DNA from: Pseudomonas mediterranea CFBP 5447
GTDB lineage: Bacteria > Pseudomonadota > Gammaproteobacteria > Pseudomonadales > Pseudomonadaceae
Reading direction: 5' to 3'
Length of the DNA stretch: 64,000 nt
NCBI RefSeq assembly: GCF_000774145.1
Contig: NZ_KN322986.1
Span: 620,001-684,000 of the forward strand
The notes under the pieces are model-generated. The model was not told the origin of the DNA. It worked only from the letters and a program-made list of their open reading frames with translations, and did not search any database. Below, piece by piece: positions 14,901 through 23,261 of the stretch. The position numbers were made by a program, and so were the translations under genes. Position 1 is the first letter of the stretch, and every line of letters begins with the position of its first letter.

Positions 14901-16834
14901 TCGATCAGCCGTGAGCGTGCGTCGTAGCGGTAGGTCGCCAGGGTCTGTTCGGTGCGCCAGGCTTCGTCCAGGGTCAGCGCCGGGTGAAAGCTCTGGTAGT
15001 CGAGGGCGACGAGGTGGCGCTGTTCGTAGCGCAGCTGCAGGGCGCGCCCGGCACCGTTGTCCAGGCGGCAGATGTCGCCATGGATGTTGCGCTGGATCGT
15101 CAGGCGGTTGTCGAAGCGGTCGCTGAGGGCGGTGAGATAACCGTCGCGAAAGTGTAGGAAAGGTGAGTTTTCGCCGGGTTGGGCGACGATCAGTTCGTCC
15201 GGCTCGCTGCCCAGGTAGATCGCCGCCCGGGCCAGGCTGTTGTGGATCGCCGGGCGCTGGGCGTTGGGCAGCGGAAAGGTGGTGCGGCGGTTTTCCTGGT
15301 CGATCCAGATGACCTGCTCGCCCTCAAGCTGCAGGCGGTGCGCCAGGGCATGGCTCCAGCCGCGCCCCAGCCCCACGTCCTGCTCCGCCGCGCTGCTGCG
15401 GTACAGGCGGGTGAAGACGAACGGCAGCCGGCCATCGAGCGTGCCGTCGTCCAGGGTCAGCAGTTCTTCGCCGGTGACCATCGACACCGGGCAGCCGTCG
15501 GTGCGGGTCAGGGCCGCGCTGTCGGCGCTGTCGCCGTTGGGGTTTTTCGATTGGGCCGGGGCGTCGTCGTGGGGTTCGTACTTGCTCAGCCGGGTAGCAC
15601 TTTGGGATTTTTCCCGCGCCACGGCGGCGGGATTGCTGACCGACAAGGACGGTCCATGCTCAGGCGTAATCTGCAACGGGCGGACAGGGGTCGGTTTCAA
15701 TGGCGCGCCCTGGGCGCTGACCACCAGCGGTTTCAACACATCGGTATGCTGGTTGAGCCGGTCCGGAGCGAATTGGCCCAGCCGTTGGCTCGACGCCCGC
15801 AACCACTCCCGAGCTCGCCCGGATTGGAGCTGGTCCAGCACCTTGCCACTCATGCGCACGCCCAGGCCGAGGGCGCCGGTCAAGCGGATCAGCAGGAAAT
15901 TGATCAGCACCGAAGCCCGTACCTGCCCGACGACTTCGCCCAGGTACTGGGGCGGCAGCATCCGCAACCAACTGGCGAATGCAGCCATGTGCACGAAGAG
16001 CAAGGGCTCGTCGCTCAGCACCATCAGGCCTTTGGCAATCGCCTCGGATGAAGCCTGGAGCAATTGGTCGAGCTCGGCCTGGGTCAGGTACTCCAGCAGC
16101 TTCTCGCTGTTGGCTTGCAAATCCGCCAGCAGTTCGAAGACCTGCTTGACGTCATCCCACAGTGCCTGCAGGGCGTTATCGAGGCCGCGCCAGTCGGCTT
16201 GCTGCAACAGGTTGTAGCGTTCGCGAAACCCGGCGTCGGAAAATTCCGCCCAGAGCGGTTGAAACTGGGTTTTCCATTCCTCTTTCAGCCAACCCTCAAG
16301 CTCGCCAATCACCCCTTGGTAAGACACGTATAGCGCCTTGACGTGATCCGCGGTGACCTCGGGGAAGAAGCTGATGCGATAGCGGCGCCCCCGCCAGCAT
16401 TCGGGAATTTCCAGGATGCCGCTGGGGCCGATGGTGTAATGGAGCGGCTCGCCGAAGGTTTCCTTGCCCGGTTCACCGTCGATGACCGGTTCCAGCATCA
16501 GCGGCGTGTCGCCGATCGGCACGAAGCGCGCCGCCTGGAACATGTGCACCAGCGTCAGCGGGCCGCTCGCCGGACACGTCGCCATGGTGGCGATGAAGGG
16601 CTCATCGAGATTTTTCGGCGCTGCGAGGGCGACCTCGTTACCGACCTTGAAGACCTGCTCGATGTCCAGCGCCCAGCCGGTCCAGAAGCTCTGCGCCCAA
16701 CTGTCGTAGTCGTTCAGGCAGTTGCGAAAATCCGCCAGTACCGTTGCCGCATCGGGCTGGTCGGGGTCCATGGCCGCCACCACCAGCGAGCCGATGGCGT
16801 TGTTCAGGGCCAGGAGTTTGTCGGGGGCAAACAT
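11978..16834 (-). CDS. Rhs repeat protein with C-terminal ADP-ribosyltransferase-like toxin
   Basis: 1618 residues. The N-terminal ~440 residues have a hydrophobic helical part (about 270-330, VRASVLINFLLIRLTGALGL) but no PAAR motif. A DUF6531 domain starts near residue 445 (CPVSMVTGEELLTLDDG), followed by a long Rhs/YD cage (YxYDxxGR repeats) ending in the cleavage region GWVDPLGL near 1450. The tip reads YTYRGDSREPWEIF (Arg ~1498), IYVSTTTS (~1535) and KEVEIAVPGG (~1581), the R-S-T-ExE pattern of cholera-toxin-like mono-ADP-ribosyltransferases. GC drops after about base 12400, the junction with the exchangeable tip. Delivery is probably by type VI secretion with a partner elsewhere; that is inference. 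No orphan tips are nearby. Confidence 0.92.
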   Translation of the reverse strand: MFAPDKLLALNNAIGSLVVAAMDPDQPDAATVLADFRNCLNDYDSWAQSFWTGWALDIEQVFKVGNEVALAAPKNLDEPFIATMATCPASGPLTLVHMFQAARFVPIGDTPLMLEPVIDGEPGKETFGEPLHYTIGPSGILEIPECWRGRRYRISFFPEVTADHVKALYVSYQGVIGELEGWLKEEWKTQFQPLWAEFSDAGFRERYNLLQQADWRGLDNALQALWDDVKQVFELLADLQANSEKLLEYLTQAELDQLLQASSEAIAKGLMVLSDEPLLFVHMAAFASWLRMLPPQYLGEVVGQVRASVLINFLLIRLTGALGLGVRMSGKVLDQLQSGRAREWLRASSQRLGQFAPDRLNQHTDVLKPLVVSAQGAPLKPTPVRPLQITPEHGPSLSVSNPAAVAREKSQSATRLSKYEPHDDAPAQSKNPNGDSADSAALTRTDGCPVSMVTGEELLTLDDGTLDGRLPFVFTRLYRSSAAEQDVGLGRGWSHALAHRLQLEGEQVIWIDQENRRTTFPLPNAQRPAIHNSLARAAIYLGSEPDELIVAQPGENSPFLHFRDGYLTALSDRFDNRLTIQRNIHGDICRLDNGAGRALQLRYEQRHLVALDYQSFHPALTLDEAWRTEQTLATYRYDARSRLIEATNAAGESERYDYDDAHVILQRQLAGGASFFWEWQGTGQAARCVRHWASFAQMDTHYSWGEDGSVTVRHLDGSEETYVHDDRARLVRKVEPDGGEHLKAYDAQGRLIAEQDPLGAVTEYHYDEVGRLVALIPPEDAPTSYEYRNGFLHTRSRGKAIWTYRRNDRGEVIEAIDPDQQRTRYAYDAHGQLLSIHYPDGSEHRFTWNRLGQLTEETLSDASQRVFAYDVLGRLLTRQDEHGGVTHYQWNAVGRLLQTTLPSGASRAWTYNAYGKVTTERDEQGRVTRYEYADDLHLVSRRINPDGSTLHYRYDSARLLLTEIENESGEKYQLDYTPSGLIRQQVGFDGQRSAYAYDLNGHLLEKTEFGADGSQLITAYQRDAAGRLLIKTLPDGQTIQYRYDGLGRLVDVDDGSDHPLAFEYDTQDRLITEHQGWGTLRYGYDTCGRLNHLRLPDNSKVDYHHAPGGALTAIDLNGTRLSEHQLRGGREHQRRQGLLLSQYEHDEQGRLKAHTVLQNQQTLFWRDYAYSPKGNLAALSDSRRGRREYQYDPLDRLTRIEHSHADPTEHFAHDPAGNLLMQDRPGPTQLKGNRLLMEGDRHYDYDAFGNLIRERRGKAQALVTEYRYDSQHRLIGVTTADGRETAYRYDAFGRRISKTVAGLTTEFFWQGDQLVAESSRQHHRCYLYEPGTFRPLALLDGKGLNACPFYYHLDHLGTPQELTNYGGQIVWSARYHGYGKTRAIEHGGGEQLEQPLRFQGQYFDPESGLHYNRHRYYNPETGRYLTPDPSKLAGGLNGYRYTLNPTGWVDPLGLVDCPGKGGCKAAVGEQDPAAKVGVDVREPNPPQIKQKNTYTYRGDSREPWEIFDVGFEPLGFSTDLFLHAKDNRSPPSIYVSTTTSKSEAIKFATGFGLESGYVYVLKNVVGIDVNKKLGLLSPHRKEVEIAVPGGVDKRDIVGATPVHADGSYVGYSIPNFDR

Positions 16835-16948
16835 GCAGGGATCTCGCGGTACAGGAACGGACGCGAGACTTTGCCGGGGCGAGCTGGGGAAATAAGTCAG
16901 GGAAGGAGGTATTGGATGTAGGGCGATTCGCTAAATCCAGGCGCGATG

Positions 16949-17112
16949 CCATCGCGAGCAAGCTTTGCTCCCACAGGGGATCTGTGCCAGGGCTAGAGAC
17001 TCAGGAAATCCGCAAGTCCATGTGGGAGCGAGCCTGCTCGCGATGGCGTCGACACAGCCGACATCACCGTCGACTGATACAGCGCTATCGCGAGCAGGCT
17101 CGCTCCCACATT
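16949..17112. repeat. REP cluster, family A (three units)
   Basis: Units at 16949-16978, 17019-17048 and 17084-17112, alternating in orientation, in the divergent gap 16835-17259 between rhs and the lipid operon. The last 130 bases of the gap hold no repeat and may carry the lipid-operon promoter, but I see no clear boxes. Confidence 0.9.
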
Positions 17113-17259
17113 TGAATGAGTGTTTCCATTGCTGGCTGATTCAGCGCGAGATGTAGACCGAAGCTCATTCCCAACAAATACCCACCAGCAATCCCCCAAC
17201 CTGTCGTAATCTCGCATCTGCACCGTTCACCCGAAAAACCGGCCCGAGATCCCGCCCCG

Positions 17260-17883
17260 ATGCCCTCCATCTACCAGCTCAAACCCGCCTTCCAGAACCT
17301 GCTGCGCCCCGCCGTCCAACGGCTCTACGACAAGGGCGTCACTGCCAACCAGATCACCTTGCTCGCGGGCGTCATTTCCGTGCTGGTGGGAGTGTTCATT
17401 GCCTGGTTCGCCAGTCACCCGTGGGTGTTTGTGCTGGTGCCGGTCTGGATGTTCCTGCGCATGGCCTTGAATGCCGTGGACGGCATGCTGGCGCGGGAGT
17501 TCGGGCAGCAATCGCATCTGGGTGCCTACCTGAATGAGCTATGCGATATCATCGCCGACGCGGCCCTGATCCTTCCCTTTGCCCTGATTCCCGATGCCAG
17601 TCTGTTGCTCGTGTTGTTGGTCACGCTGTTGGCGTTGTTCAGCGAATACGCGGGTGTGCTGGGGGCGATGGTCGGAGCTTCGCGGCGCTATGACGGGCCC
17701 ATGGGCAAGAGTGACCGGGCCTTTGTATGTGGCGTGTTGGCGACCGGTATTGCCTTGGGTTGGTTCGGGGCGCTGTGGGTCGATGCTGTGATGGCGGCGG
17801 TTGCCGCCCTGCTGGTTTATACCTTGGTCAACCGGGTCCGTCATGGCCTGGACCAAGTGAAGGAAAACGCTCCCTCAGCATAA
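17260..17883 (+). CDS. ynbA: CDP-alcohol phosphatidyltransferase, YnbA-like, with altered motif
   Basis: 207 residues with about six membrane helices. The family motif D-x2-DG-x2-AR-x8-G-x3-D-x3-D reads N71-AV-D74-G75-ML-A78-R79 ... G88-AYL-N92-ELC-D96, so the first and third metal-binding Asp are both Asn. The fold and the remaining motif are intact, and E. coli YnbA, as I recall it, is similar. Normal members join CDP-diacylglycerol and an alcohol, releasing CMP. The product here is unknown. First gene of the operon; the next gene follows after 10 bases with a GGAAG ribosome binding site. Confidence 0.88.
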   Translation: MPSIYQLKPAFQNLLRPAVQRLYDKGVTANQITLLAGVISVLVGVFIAWFASHPWVFVLVPVWMFLRMALNAVDGMLAREFGQQSHLGAYLNELCDIIADAALILPFALIPDASLLLVLLVTLLALFSEYAGVLGAMVGASRRYDGPMGKSDRAFVCGVLATGIALGWFGALWVDAVMAAVAALLVYTLVNRVRHGLDQVKENAPSA

Positions 17884-17893
17884 GGAAGTCGCA

Positions 17894-19651
17894 ATGCGCG
17901 AAGCTCAAGACCGGACATTCACCACCCACGACGGCGTGGGATTGTTCTACCGGCACTGGCCGGCCGTGGCCGCGGACCCGGGCGAACCCCGCAAGGCCGT
18001 GTTGCTGTTTCACCGAGGTCATGAGCATTCCGGGCGCATCGCGCATCTGGTGGATGAGCTGGATCTGCCCGGCTTCGACTTCTTTGCCTGGGACGCCCGC
18101 GGCCACGGCCAGTCTCCCGGTGAACGCGGCGACAGCCCGAGTTTCGCCACCAGCGCGCGGGACGTGCAGACCTTCTGCGATCACATCGGCGCGACGCATC
18201 AGATCGACGAGCAGAACATCGCCGTGGTGGCGCAGAGCGTCGGCGCGGTGATCGCGTCCACCTGGGTCCACGATTACGCACCGCGCATTCGCTCGCTGGT
18301 GCTGGCGTCGCCGGCGTTCAAGGTGAAACTGTACGTGCCGTTCGCCCGCCCGGGCCTGGCGCTGATGCGCAAGTTTCGCGGCAACTTTTTCGTCAACAGC
18401 TACGTCAAGGCCAAGTTCCTCAGCCATGATCCAGAACGGGTGGCGTCCTATGACAACGATCCGCTGATCACCAAGGCGATTTCGGTGAATGTGCTGCTGG
18501 GCCTGTATGAAGCCGCCGACCGCGTGGTCGCCGATGCCCAGGCGATCCAGGTGCCGACGCAGTTGTTGATCTCCGGTTCCGACTTTGTGGTGCATCGCAA
18601 ACCCCAGGAGCAGTTCTTCGAGCGGCTGGGCAGCCTGCACAAGGAAAAACACATTCTCCCGGGGTTCTTCCACGACACCCTGGGCGAGAAGAACCGCGCG
18701 CCGGCCATCGCCAGCGCGCGGCGTTTCATCCTGCAGAATTTCGCCCGTCCGCTGGACCGCCCGTCCCTGCTGGATGCCGACCGCATCGGCGCGACCTGTG
18801 CCGAGTCCGAAGCCCTGGCCGCGCCCCTGCCGCACAATTCGTTGCGCGACCTGTACTGGCGCATGACCCGTGCCAGCATGCGCTTTGGCAGCACGATGTC
18901 GGACGGGGTCAAGCTGGGCTTCGACACCGGATTCGACTCCGGCAGCACCCTGGACTACGTCTACCGCAACATCCCTACCGGCACCTCGGCACTGGGACGG
19001 ATGATCGACAAGAACTACCTCAACTCCATCGGCTGGCGCGGCATTCGCCAGCGCAAGCTGAACGTCGAGGAGTTGCTGCGCCTGGCGATGGGCAAGTTGC
19101 GCGAAGAGCACCGCGAGGTGCGCATCGTCGACATCGCCGCCGGTCATGGCCGCTACATTCTCGAGGCGCTGCACGGCGTTAATCCACTGCCCGAGTCGAT
19201 CCTGCTGCGCGACTACAGCGATATCAACGTGCGCGACGGCAGTGCATTGATCGTTGAAAAAGGCCTCGGCGACATCGCCCGGTTCGTCAAAGGTGACGCC
19301 TTCGATCGCCAGGATCTCGCGGCGCTGGAGCCCAAGCCAACCCTCGCCGTGGTGTCCGGCCTGTACGAGTTGTTTGCCGACAACCAGATGGTCGGCGGTT
19401 CGCTCGCCGGCCTGGCCGAAGCGGTGGAGCCCGGCGGTTACCTGGTCTACACCGGCCAGCCATGGCACCCGCAACTGGAGCTGATCGCCCGCGCCCTCAC
19501 CAGCCACCGTGCCGGCCAGGCCTGGGTGATGCGTCGACGCAGCCAGGCCGAGATGGATCAACTGGTCGAGGCGGCGGGCTTTCGCAAGATCACCCTGCGG
19601 GTCGATGAGTGGGGCATCTTCAGCGTGTCGCTGGCGCAGCGCGTGCAGTGA
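17894..19651 (+). CDS. ynbC: alpha/beta hydrolase fused to SAM-dependent methyltransferase, YnbC-like
   Basis: 585 residues, the length of E. coli YnbC. The N-terminal half (about 1-290) is a lysophospholipase-type hydrolase: FHRGHEHSGRIAHLVDEL, DARGHGQSPGERG, and the nucleophile elbow VVAQSVGAVIAS (Ser near 116); a late His is in LPGFFHDTLGEKN. The C-terminal half carries a class I methyltransferase signature VDIAAGHGRYILEAL near residue 415 and an acidic DYSDINVRDG. The fusion suggests deacylation of a lipid and methylation of the same product. Its stop overlaps the next start (TGATG). Confidence 0.9.
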   Translation: MREAQDRTFTTHDGVGLFYRHWPAVAADPGEPRKAVLLFHRGHEHSGRIAHLVDELDLPGFDFFAWDARGHGQSPGERGDSPSFATSARDVQTFCDHIGATHQIDEQNIAVVAQSVGAVIASTWVHDYAPRIRSLVLASPAFKVKLYVPFARPGLALMRKFRGNFFVNSYVKAKFLSHDPERVASYDNDPLITKAISVNVLLGLYEAADRVVADAQAIQVPTQLLISGSDFVVHRKPQEQFFERLGSLHKEKHILPGFFHDTLGEKNRAPAIASARRFILQNFARPLDRPSLLDADRIGATCAESEALAAPLPHNSLRDLYWRMTRASMRFGSTMSDGVKLGFDTGFDSGSTLDYVYRNIPTGTSALGRMIDKNYLNSIGWRGIRQRKLNVEELLRLAMGKLREEHREVRIVDIAAGHGRYILEALHGVNPLPESILLRDYSDINVRDGSALIVEKGLGDIARFVKGDAFDRQDLAALEPKPTLAVVSGLYELFADNQMVGGSLAGLAEAVEPGGYLVYTGQPWHPQLELIARALTSHRAGQAWVMRRRSQAEMDQLVEAAGFRKITLRVDEWGIFSVSLAQRVQ

Positions 19652-20988
19652 TGAGCGCCGTCATCGCACCGCCCCGCGAACCTGCCCTGCTGAAACCGGC
19701 GGTGTGCTGGCTGCTGTTGCTCGCGCCGCTGTTCTTCAGCACCTATGGTTTCGCCACCTGGGTGACGTCCCAGCGCGACGACGTCGGCAGCCTGGTGTTC
19801 GGCTGGGAAAGCCACATGCCGTTCCTGGCCTGGACCATCGTGCCCTACTGGTCGATCGATCTGCTGTACGGCCTGTCGCTGTTGCTGCCCACCAGCCGCG
19901 CGGAACTCAAGCGCCATGCCTTGCGCCTGCTCACCGCCCAGGCGATTGCGGTCAGTTGCTTCCTGATCTGGCCGCTGCGCTTCACCTTTCCCCGACCGGA
20001 GATGGACGGCGTGTTTGGTTGGCTGTTCGACGTGCTCGCGGGCTTCGACAAACCGTTCAACCAGGCGCCGTCGCTGCATATCGCGCTGCTGGTGATTCTC
20101 TGGGTCTGCTATCAGCGGCACCTGCAGGGTGCTTGGCGCTGGTTGATGCACGGTTGGTTCGCGCTGATCGGCGTATCGGTGCTGACCACTTACCAGCATC
20201 ACTTTGTCGACGTGCCGACCGGCGCACTGGCCGGCTGGCTGTGTGTCTGGTTGTGGCCGCTGGACCGGCCGAGCCCGCTGCAAAGCGCTCGGCTGACGGC
20301 GGACCGCAGCCGTCTGCAATTGGCCCTGCGCTATGGCATGGGTGCGGCGGCGCTGTTCGTCCCGGCATTCGCCTTTGGCGGCGCGTGGCTCTGGCTGATC
20401 TGGCCGGCGGTGGCGGTCTTGTTCGTGGCGCTCAATTATCTGCTGTTCGACGTCGGCGGCTTTCAGAAGCGTACCGATGGCCAACTGAGCCCGGCGGTAC
20501 GCTGGTTGTTGGCGCCGTATCTCGCCGCTGCCTGGATCAACTCTCGCTGGTGGACGCGCGAGCATCCGCAGCCGGATCACGTGACCGATAACGTCTGGCT
20601 GGGGCGCATTCCCACCCCTCTGGAGTTGAAGGACAGCGCCTTTACCGGGGTGCTCGACCTCTGTGCCGAAATGTCCATGGACAGCAGCGGGATCGCCTAT
20701 CGCTCGTTGCCGGTGCTCGATCTCACGGCGCCAACCGCCGAGCAATGCCTGGAGGCCGCGCAAGCGATTGAAAAGCTGCGCCAGCAAGGGCCGGTGCTGG
20801 TCTGCTGCGCCTTGGGCTATTCGCGCAGCGCCACCGCCGTGATCGCCTGGCTGTTGCACAGTGGCCGGGCAGCGAGCGTCGATGCCGCGATTGTGCAGCT
20901 CCAGCGCGTTCGCCCGCGTATCGTCTTGCACCACGCGCACCGTCGGGCGCTGGAACCGCTGCGCCAAGGCCATCGCCATGAGCAGTGA
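19651..20988 (+). CDS. ynbD: PAP2 phosphatase fused to dual-specificity phosphatase, YnbD-like
   Basis: 445 residues. N-terminal membrane part with PAP2 motifs: FNQAPSLHIAL (P-S-x-H) and YQHHFVDVPTGALAG (H-x3-D) near residues 140-190. The C-terminal part is a tyrosine/dual-specificity phosphatase: VLVCCALGYSRSATAVIAWL holds the Cys-x5-Arg loop near residue 390. This combination is that of E. coli YnbD. It likely removes phosphate from a lipid intermediate such as a phosphatidylglycerophosphate-like head group. ATG 19651 overlaps the previous stop. Confidence 0.9.
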   Translation: MSAVIAPPREPALLKPAVCWLLLLAPLFFSTYGFATWVTSQRDDVGSLVFGWESHMPFLAWTIVPYWSIDLLYGLSLLLPTSRAELKRHALRLLTAQAIAVSCFLIWPLRFTFPRPEMDGVFGWLFDVLAGFDKPFNQAPSLHIALLVILWVCYQRHLQGAWRWLMHGWFALIGVSVLTTYQHHFVDVPTGALAGWLCVWLWPLDRPSPLQSARLTADRSRLQLALRYGMGAAALFVPAFAFGGAWLWLIWPAVAVLFVALNYLLFDVGGFQKRTDGQLSPAVRWLLAPYLAAAWINSRWWTREHPQPDHVTDNVWLGRIPTPLELKDSAFTGVLDLCAEMSMDSSGIAYRSLPVLDLTAPTAEQCLEAAQAIEKLRQQGPVLVCCALGYSRSATAVIAWLLHSGRAASVDAAIVQLQRVRPRIVLHHAHRRALEPLRQGHRHEQ

Positions 20989-21427
20989 TATGCAGCTGCA
21001 CACTGTGGCTAGCCTGTTGCGCCGAGGCCATTCGCTGGACCAGTTTTCCACCGGGCTGACCCTGCTGGCGGCGCTGCTGGGGTTGGGGCAATGGCTGGTG
21101 GGCAATGTCGATCCCTGGTTGCTGTTGTTCAGCGTCGTATTGTTCAGCCTTGGCGTGTTGCAAAAGTACTGGGCCTTGCGCGTGGCGTTCGACGCCGATC
21201 TGTTCCAGCGCGTGGCCGATGGTATCCAGCCATTGGCCGAGCGGACCCAGGCACTGGATCAGGCCCTGAGTACGCTTGGCCTGCAACCGGCCGAACGCGG
21301 TGGCCGCCCGTGGAGCGAACGCAGCCACGGCGCCTTGCGGTTGCTGCGCAGGCAATCGCTGTTGTTGGCCGCACAAATTGTCTTGACTCTGGGCTTCATC
21401 CTGGCCAGCCCTTGGCTGGCTTTTTAA
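20978..21427 (+). CDS. small membrane protein of the ynb-like operon
   Basis: 149 residues from ATG 20978, overlapping the previous gene by 11 bases. Three hydrophobic helices (LTLLAALLGLGQWLVG, PWLLLFSVVLFSLGVL, LLLAAQIVLTLGFILASPWL) with a soluble loop between the second and third. I do not recognise the family. Position inside the operon suggests a helper or scaffold of the lipid enzymes. A REPIN separates it from the last two genes. Confidence 0.82.
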   Translation: MSSDMQLHTVASLLRRGHSLDQFSTGLTLLAALLGLGQWLVGNVDPWLLLFSVVLFSLGVLQKYWALRVAFDADLFQRVADGIQPLAERTQALDQALSTLGLQPAERGGRPWSERSHGALRLLRRQSLLLAAQIVLTLGFILASPWLAF

Positions 21428-21460
21428 AACGTAACGAATACCGGATGGTGAGTGACCATT

Positions 21461-21593
21461 GTGGCGAGGGAGCTCGCTCCCGCTGGGCTGCGAAGCAGCC
21501 CTGGAGCCAGGCATCGCGGTGCGTCAGGCTGATGGTATCGGCCTGTTGGGGGGCTACTTCGTAGCCCAGCGCGAGCAAGCTCCCTCGCCACGG
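21461..21593. repeat. REPIN, family B, inside the lipid operon
   Basis: Inverted pair GTGGCGAGGGAGCTCGCTCC ... GAGCAAGCTCCCTCGCCAC with CTGGGCTGCGAAGCAGCCC inner hairpin arms. It splits the operon between the 149-residue membrane gene and the acyltransferase gene and may lower expression of the downstream pair. Confidence 0.9.
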
Positions 21594-21648
21594 TTGTTCA
21601 TCATCAACAATTGCATTGCTGCTTAAGTTCTCGGGACAAGGAATCCTC

Positions 21649-22269
21649 ATGCTCGAACCCGTGGTCGCCAACCTCATCACCTCCGCCGCCCGCATGGTCA
21701 CGGGCGCCCGCAGCCTGTGGCTCGGCAGTGCGCCGCGACCGGTGCAGCGGATCTACTTCGCCAACCACAGCAGCCACGGCGATTTCGTGCTGCTCTGGGC
21801 CTCGCTGCCACCGGCGCTGCGCAAGCTCACCCGGCCGGTGGCGGGTTCCGATTATTGGCAAAAGAGCCCGGTGCGTCGCTACATCATCAATCGGGTGTTC
21901 AACGGTGTGCTGGTGGATCGGGAGCGCAAGGATCCGTCCTACAACCCGCTGCAGCCGATGCTCGAAGCCCTGGAGAACGGCGACTCGCTGATCATCTTCC
22001 CGGAAGGCACGCGCAACCCCGATGAAGGCTTGCTGCCGTTCAAGAGCGGGATCTATCACTTGATGAAAAGTCATCCCGAGGTCGAGGTGATCCCGGTGTG
22101 GATCGCCAACCTCAACCGCGTCATGCCCAAGGGCCGCGTGCTGCCCCTACCGCTGTTGTGCACCACCAGTTTCGGCGCGCCGTTGTGTATCGAAGACGGT
22201 GAAAGCAAAGAGCACTTCCTTGAACGCAGCCGCGCCGCGCTGCTGGCACTGGCCCCGGAGCACGTCTGA
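21649..22269 (+). CDS. PlsC-like 1-acylglycerol-3-phosphate acyltransferase
   Basis: 206 residues. Acyltransferase motif I NHSSHGDFVLLW (H-x4-D) is near residue 36, the Arg motif (VDRERKDPSYNP) near 84, motif III FPEGTRNPDEG near 113, and the V-I-P-V-W motif IV near 140. It lacks a clear N-terminal membrane helix, so it is probably a peripheral protein. It acylates a lysophospholipid in the operon's pathway, perhaps re-acylating the product of the YnbC hydrolase. An AAGGA site precedes ATG 21649. It ends in TGATGG: the next gene starts on its last base. Confidence 0.9.
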   Translation: MLEPVVANLITSAARMVTGARSLWLGSAPRPVQRIYFANHSSHGDFVLLWASLPPALRKLTRPVAGSDYWQKSPVRRYIINRVFNGVLVDRERKDPSYNPLQPMLEALENGDSLIIFPEGTRNPDEGLLPFKSGIYHLMKSHPEVEVIPVWIANLNRVMPKGRVLPLPLLCTTSFGAPLCIEDGESKEHFLERSRAALLALAPEHV

Positions 22270-23201
22270 TGGATCGATATACCCTCATGTTGTTTGGCGG
22301 GATTGGCGCAATTCTGGTGCTGGCTTCGCTGATCGGTTTCATTCTCAAGCTGAAGACCAAAGGCACGCCAAACTCAGTCATCGACAACCTCAACGCGCGG
22401 ATCAACGCCTGGTGGATCATGGTGCTGGTGATCGGCATTGCGTTCTGGCTCGGCAATGCGGCGGTGATCCTGTTGTTCTACGCGGTGTCGTTCTATGCCC
22501 TGCGGGAATTCCTGACCCTCACACCGACCCGGCGCAGTGATTATCCAGCGTTGGTGGCCGCGTTCTACCTGGCGTTGCCGCTGCAATACCTGCTGATCTA
22601 CTACGACTGGTACGGACTGTTTTCGATCTTTATCCCGGTGTATGTGTTCCTGCTGCTGCCGATCCTGGCGTCCCTGGGGGGCGACAGCACGCACTTCCTG
22701 GAGCGTGCTTCCAAGGTGCAGTGGGGATTGATGATCGCGGTGTTCTGCATCTCCTTCGTGCCGGCCTTGCTGACCTTGGACATCGCCGGCTTTGAAGGAC
22801 GCAACCTGCTGTTGATCGCTTACCTGGTGATCGTGGTGCAACTGTCGGATGTGCTGCAGTACGTGTGCGGCAAGCTGTTCGGCAAACACAAGATCGCACC
22901 GAACCTGTCGCCGTCGAAAACCGTCGAGGGTTTTGCCGGCGGTATTTTCCTGGCTTCGCTGATCGGTGGTGCGCTGTGGTGGATCACGCCGTTCAACCCT
23001 TGGCAATCATTCCTCATCGCCTTGCTGATCAACCTGCTGGGCTTTGCCGGCGGCATCGTCATGTCGGCGATCAAGCGCGACCGGGGCGTCAAGGATTGGG
23101 GGCACATGATCGAAGGCCATGGCGGCATGCTCGATCGGTTGGACTCGGTGTGCTTCGCCGCGCCGATCTTCTTCCATCTGGTGCGGTACTGGTGGACCTG
23201 A
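22269..23201 (+). CDS. ynbB: phosphatidate cytidylyltransferase, CdsA/YnbB-like
   Basis: 310 residues with about eight membrane helices. The CDP-diglyceride synthase signature is visible: SPSKTVEGFAGGIF near residue 215, then AIKRDRGVKDWGHMIEGHGGMLDRLDS near 260-285. It makes CDP-diacylglycerol from CTP and phosphatidic acid and would supply the YnbA-like transferase at the start of the operon. As last gene it ends within a hairpin that serves the opposite strand. Confidence 0.92.
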   Translation: MDRYTLMLFGGIGAILVLASLIGFILKLKTKGTPNSVIDNLNARINAWWIMVLVIGIAFWLGNAAVILLFYAVSFYALREFLTLTPTRRSDYPALVAAFYLALPLQYLLIYYDWYGLFSIFIPVYVFLLLPILASLGGDSTHFLERASKVQWGLMIAVFCISFVPALLTLDIAGFEGRNLLLIAYLVIVVQLSDVLQYVCGKLFGKHKIAPNLSPSKTVEGFAGGIFLASLIGGALWWITPFNPWQSFLIALLINLLGFAGGIVMSAIKRDRGVKDWGHMIEGHGGMLDRLDSVCFAAPIFFHLVRYWWT

Positions 23202-23224
23202 AAAAAAGCCCACTTGAAGTGGGC
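23201..23224 (-). terminator. terminator of the metallo-hydrolase gene
   Basis: On the minus strand GCCCAC-TTCAA-GTGGGC is followed by seven T. It lies 38 bases after the end of the 23262-24152 gene and touches the stop of the converging ynbB-like gene. Confidence 0.85.
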
Positions 23225-23261
23225 AAAAGGGAAAACGACTGTTACACCATCTTGGGAAGCA

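Noticed and set aside
12365..14914. 849-codon plus-strand frame opposite rhs
   Set aside because: Antisense to Rhs repeats; Val/Ala/Gln-rich low-complexity translation caused by the repeated YD codons.
16743..17115. short plus-strand frame over the REP cluster upstream of rhs
   Set aside because: Its translation is mostly REP sequence (RYREQARSH type), a common artefact.
17828..19561. 577-codon minus-strand frame
   Set aside because: Antisense to the ynbC-like gene, which has clear hydrolase and methyltransferase motifs on the plus strand.
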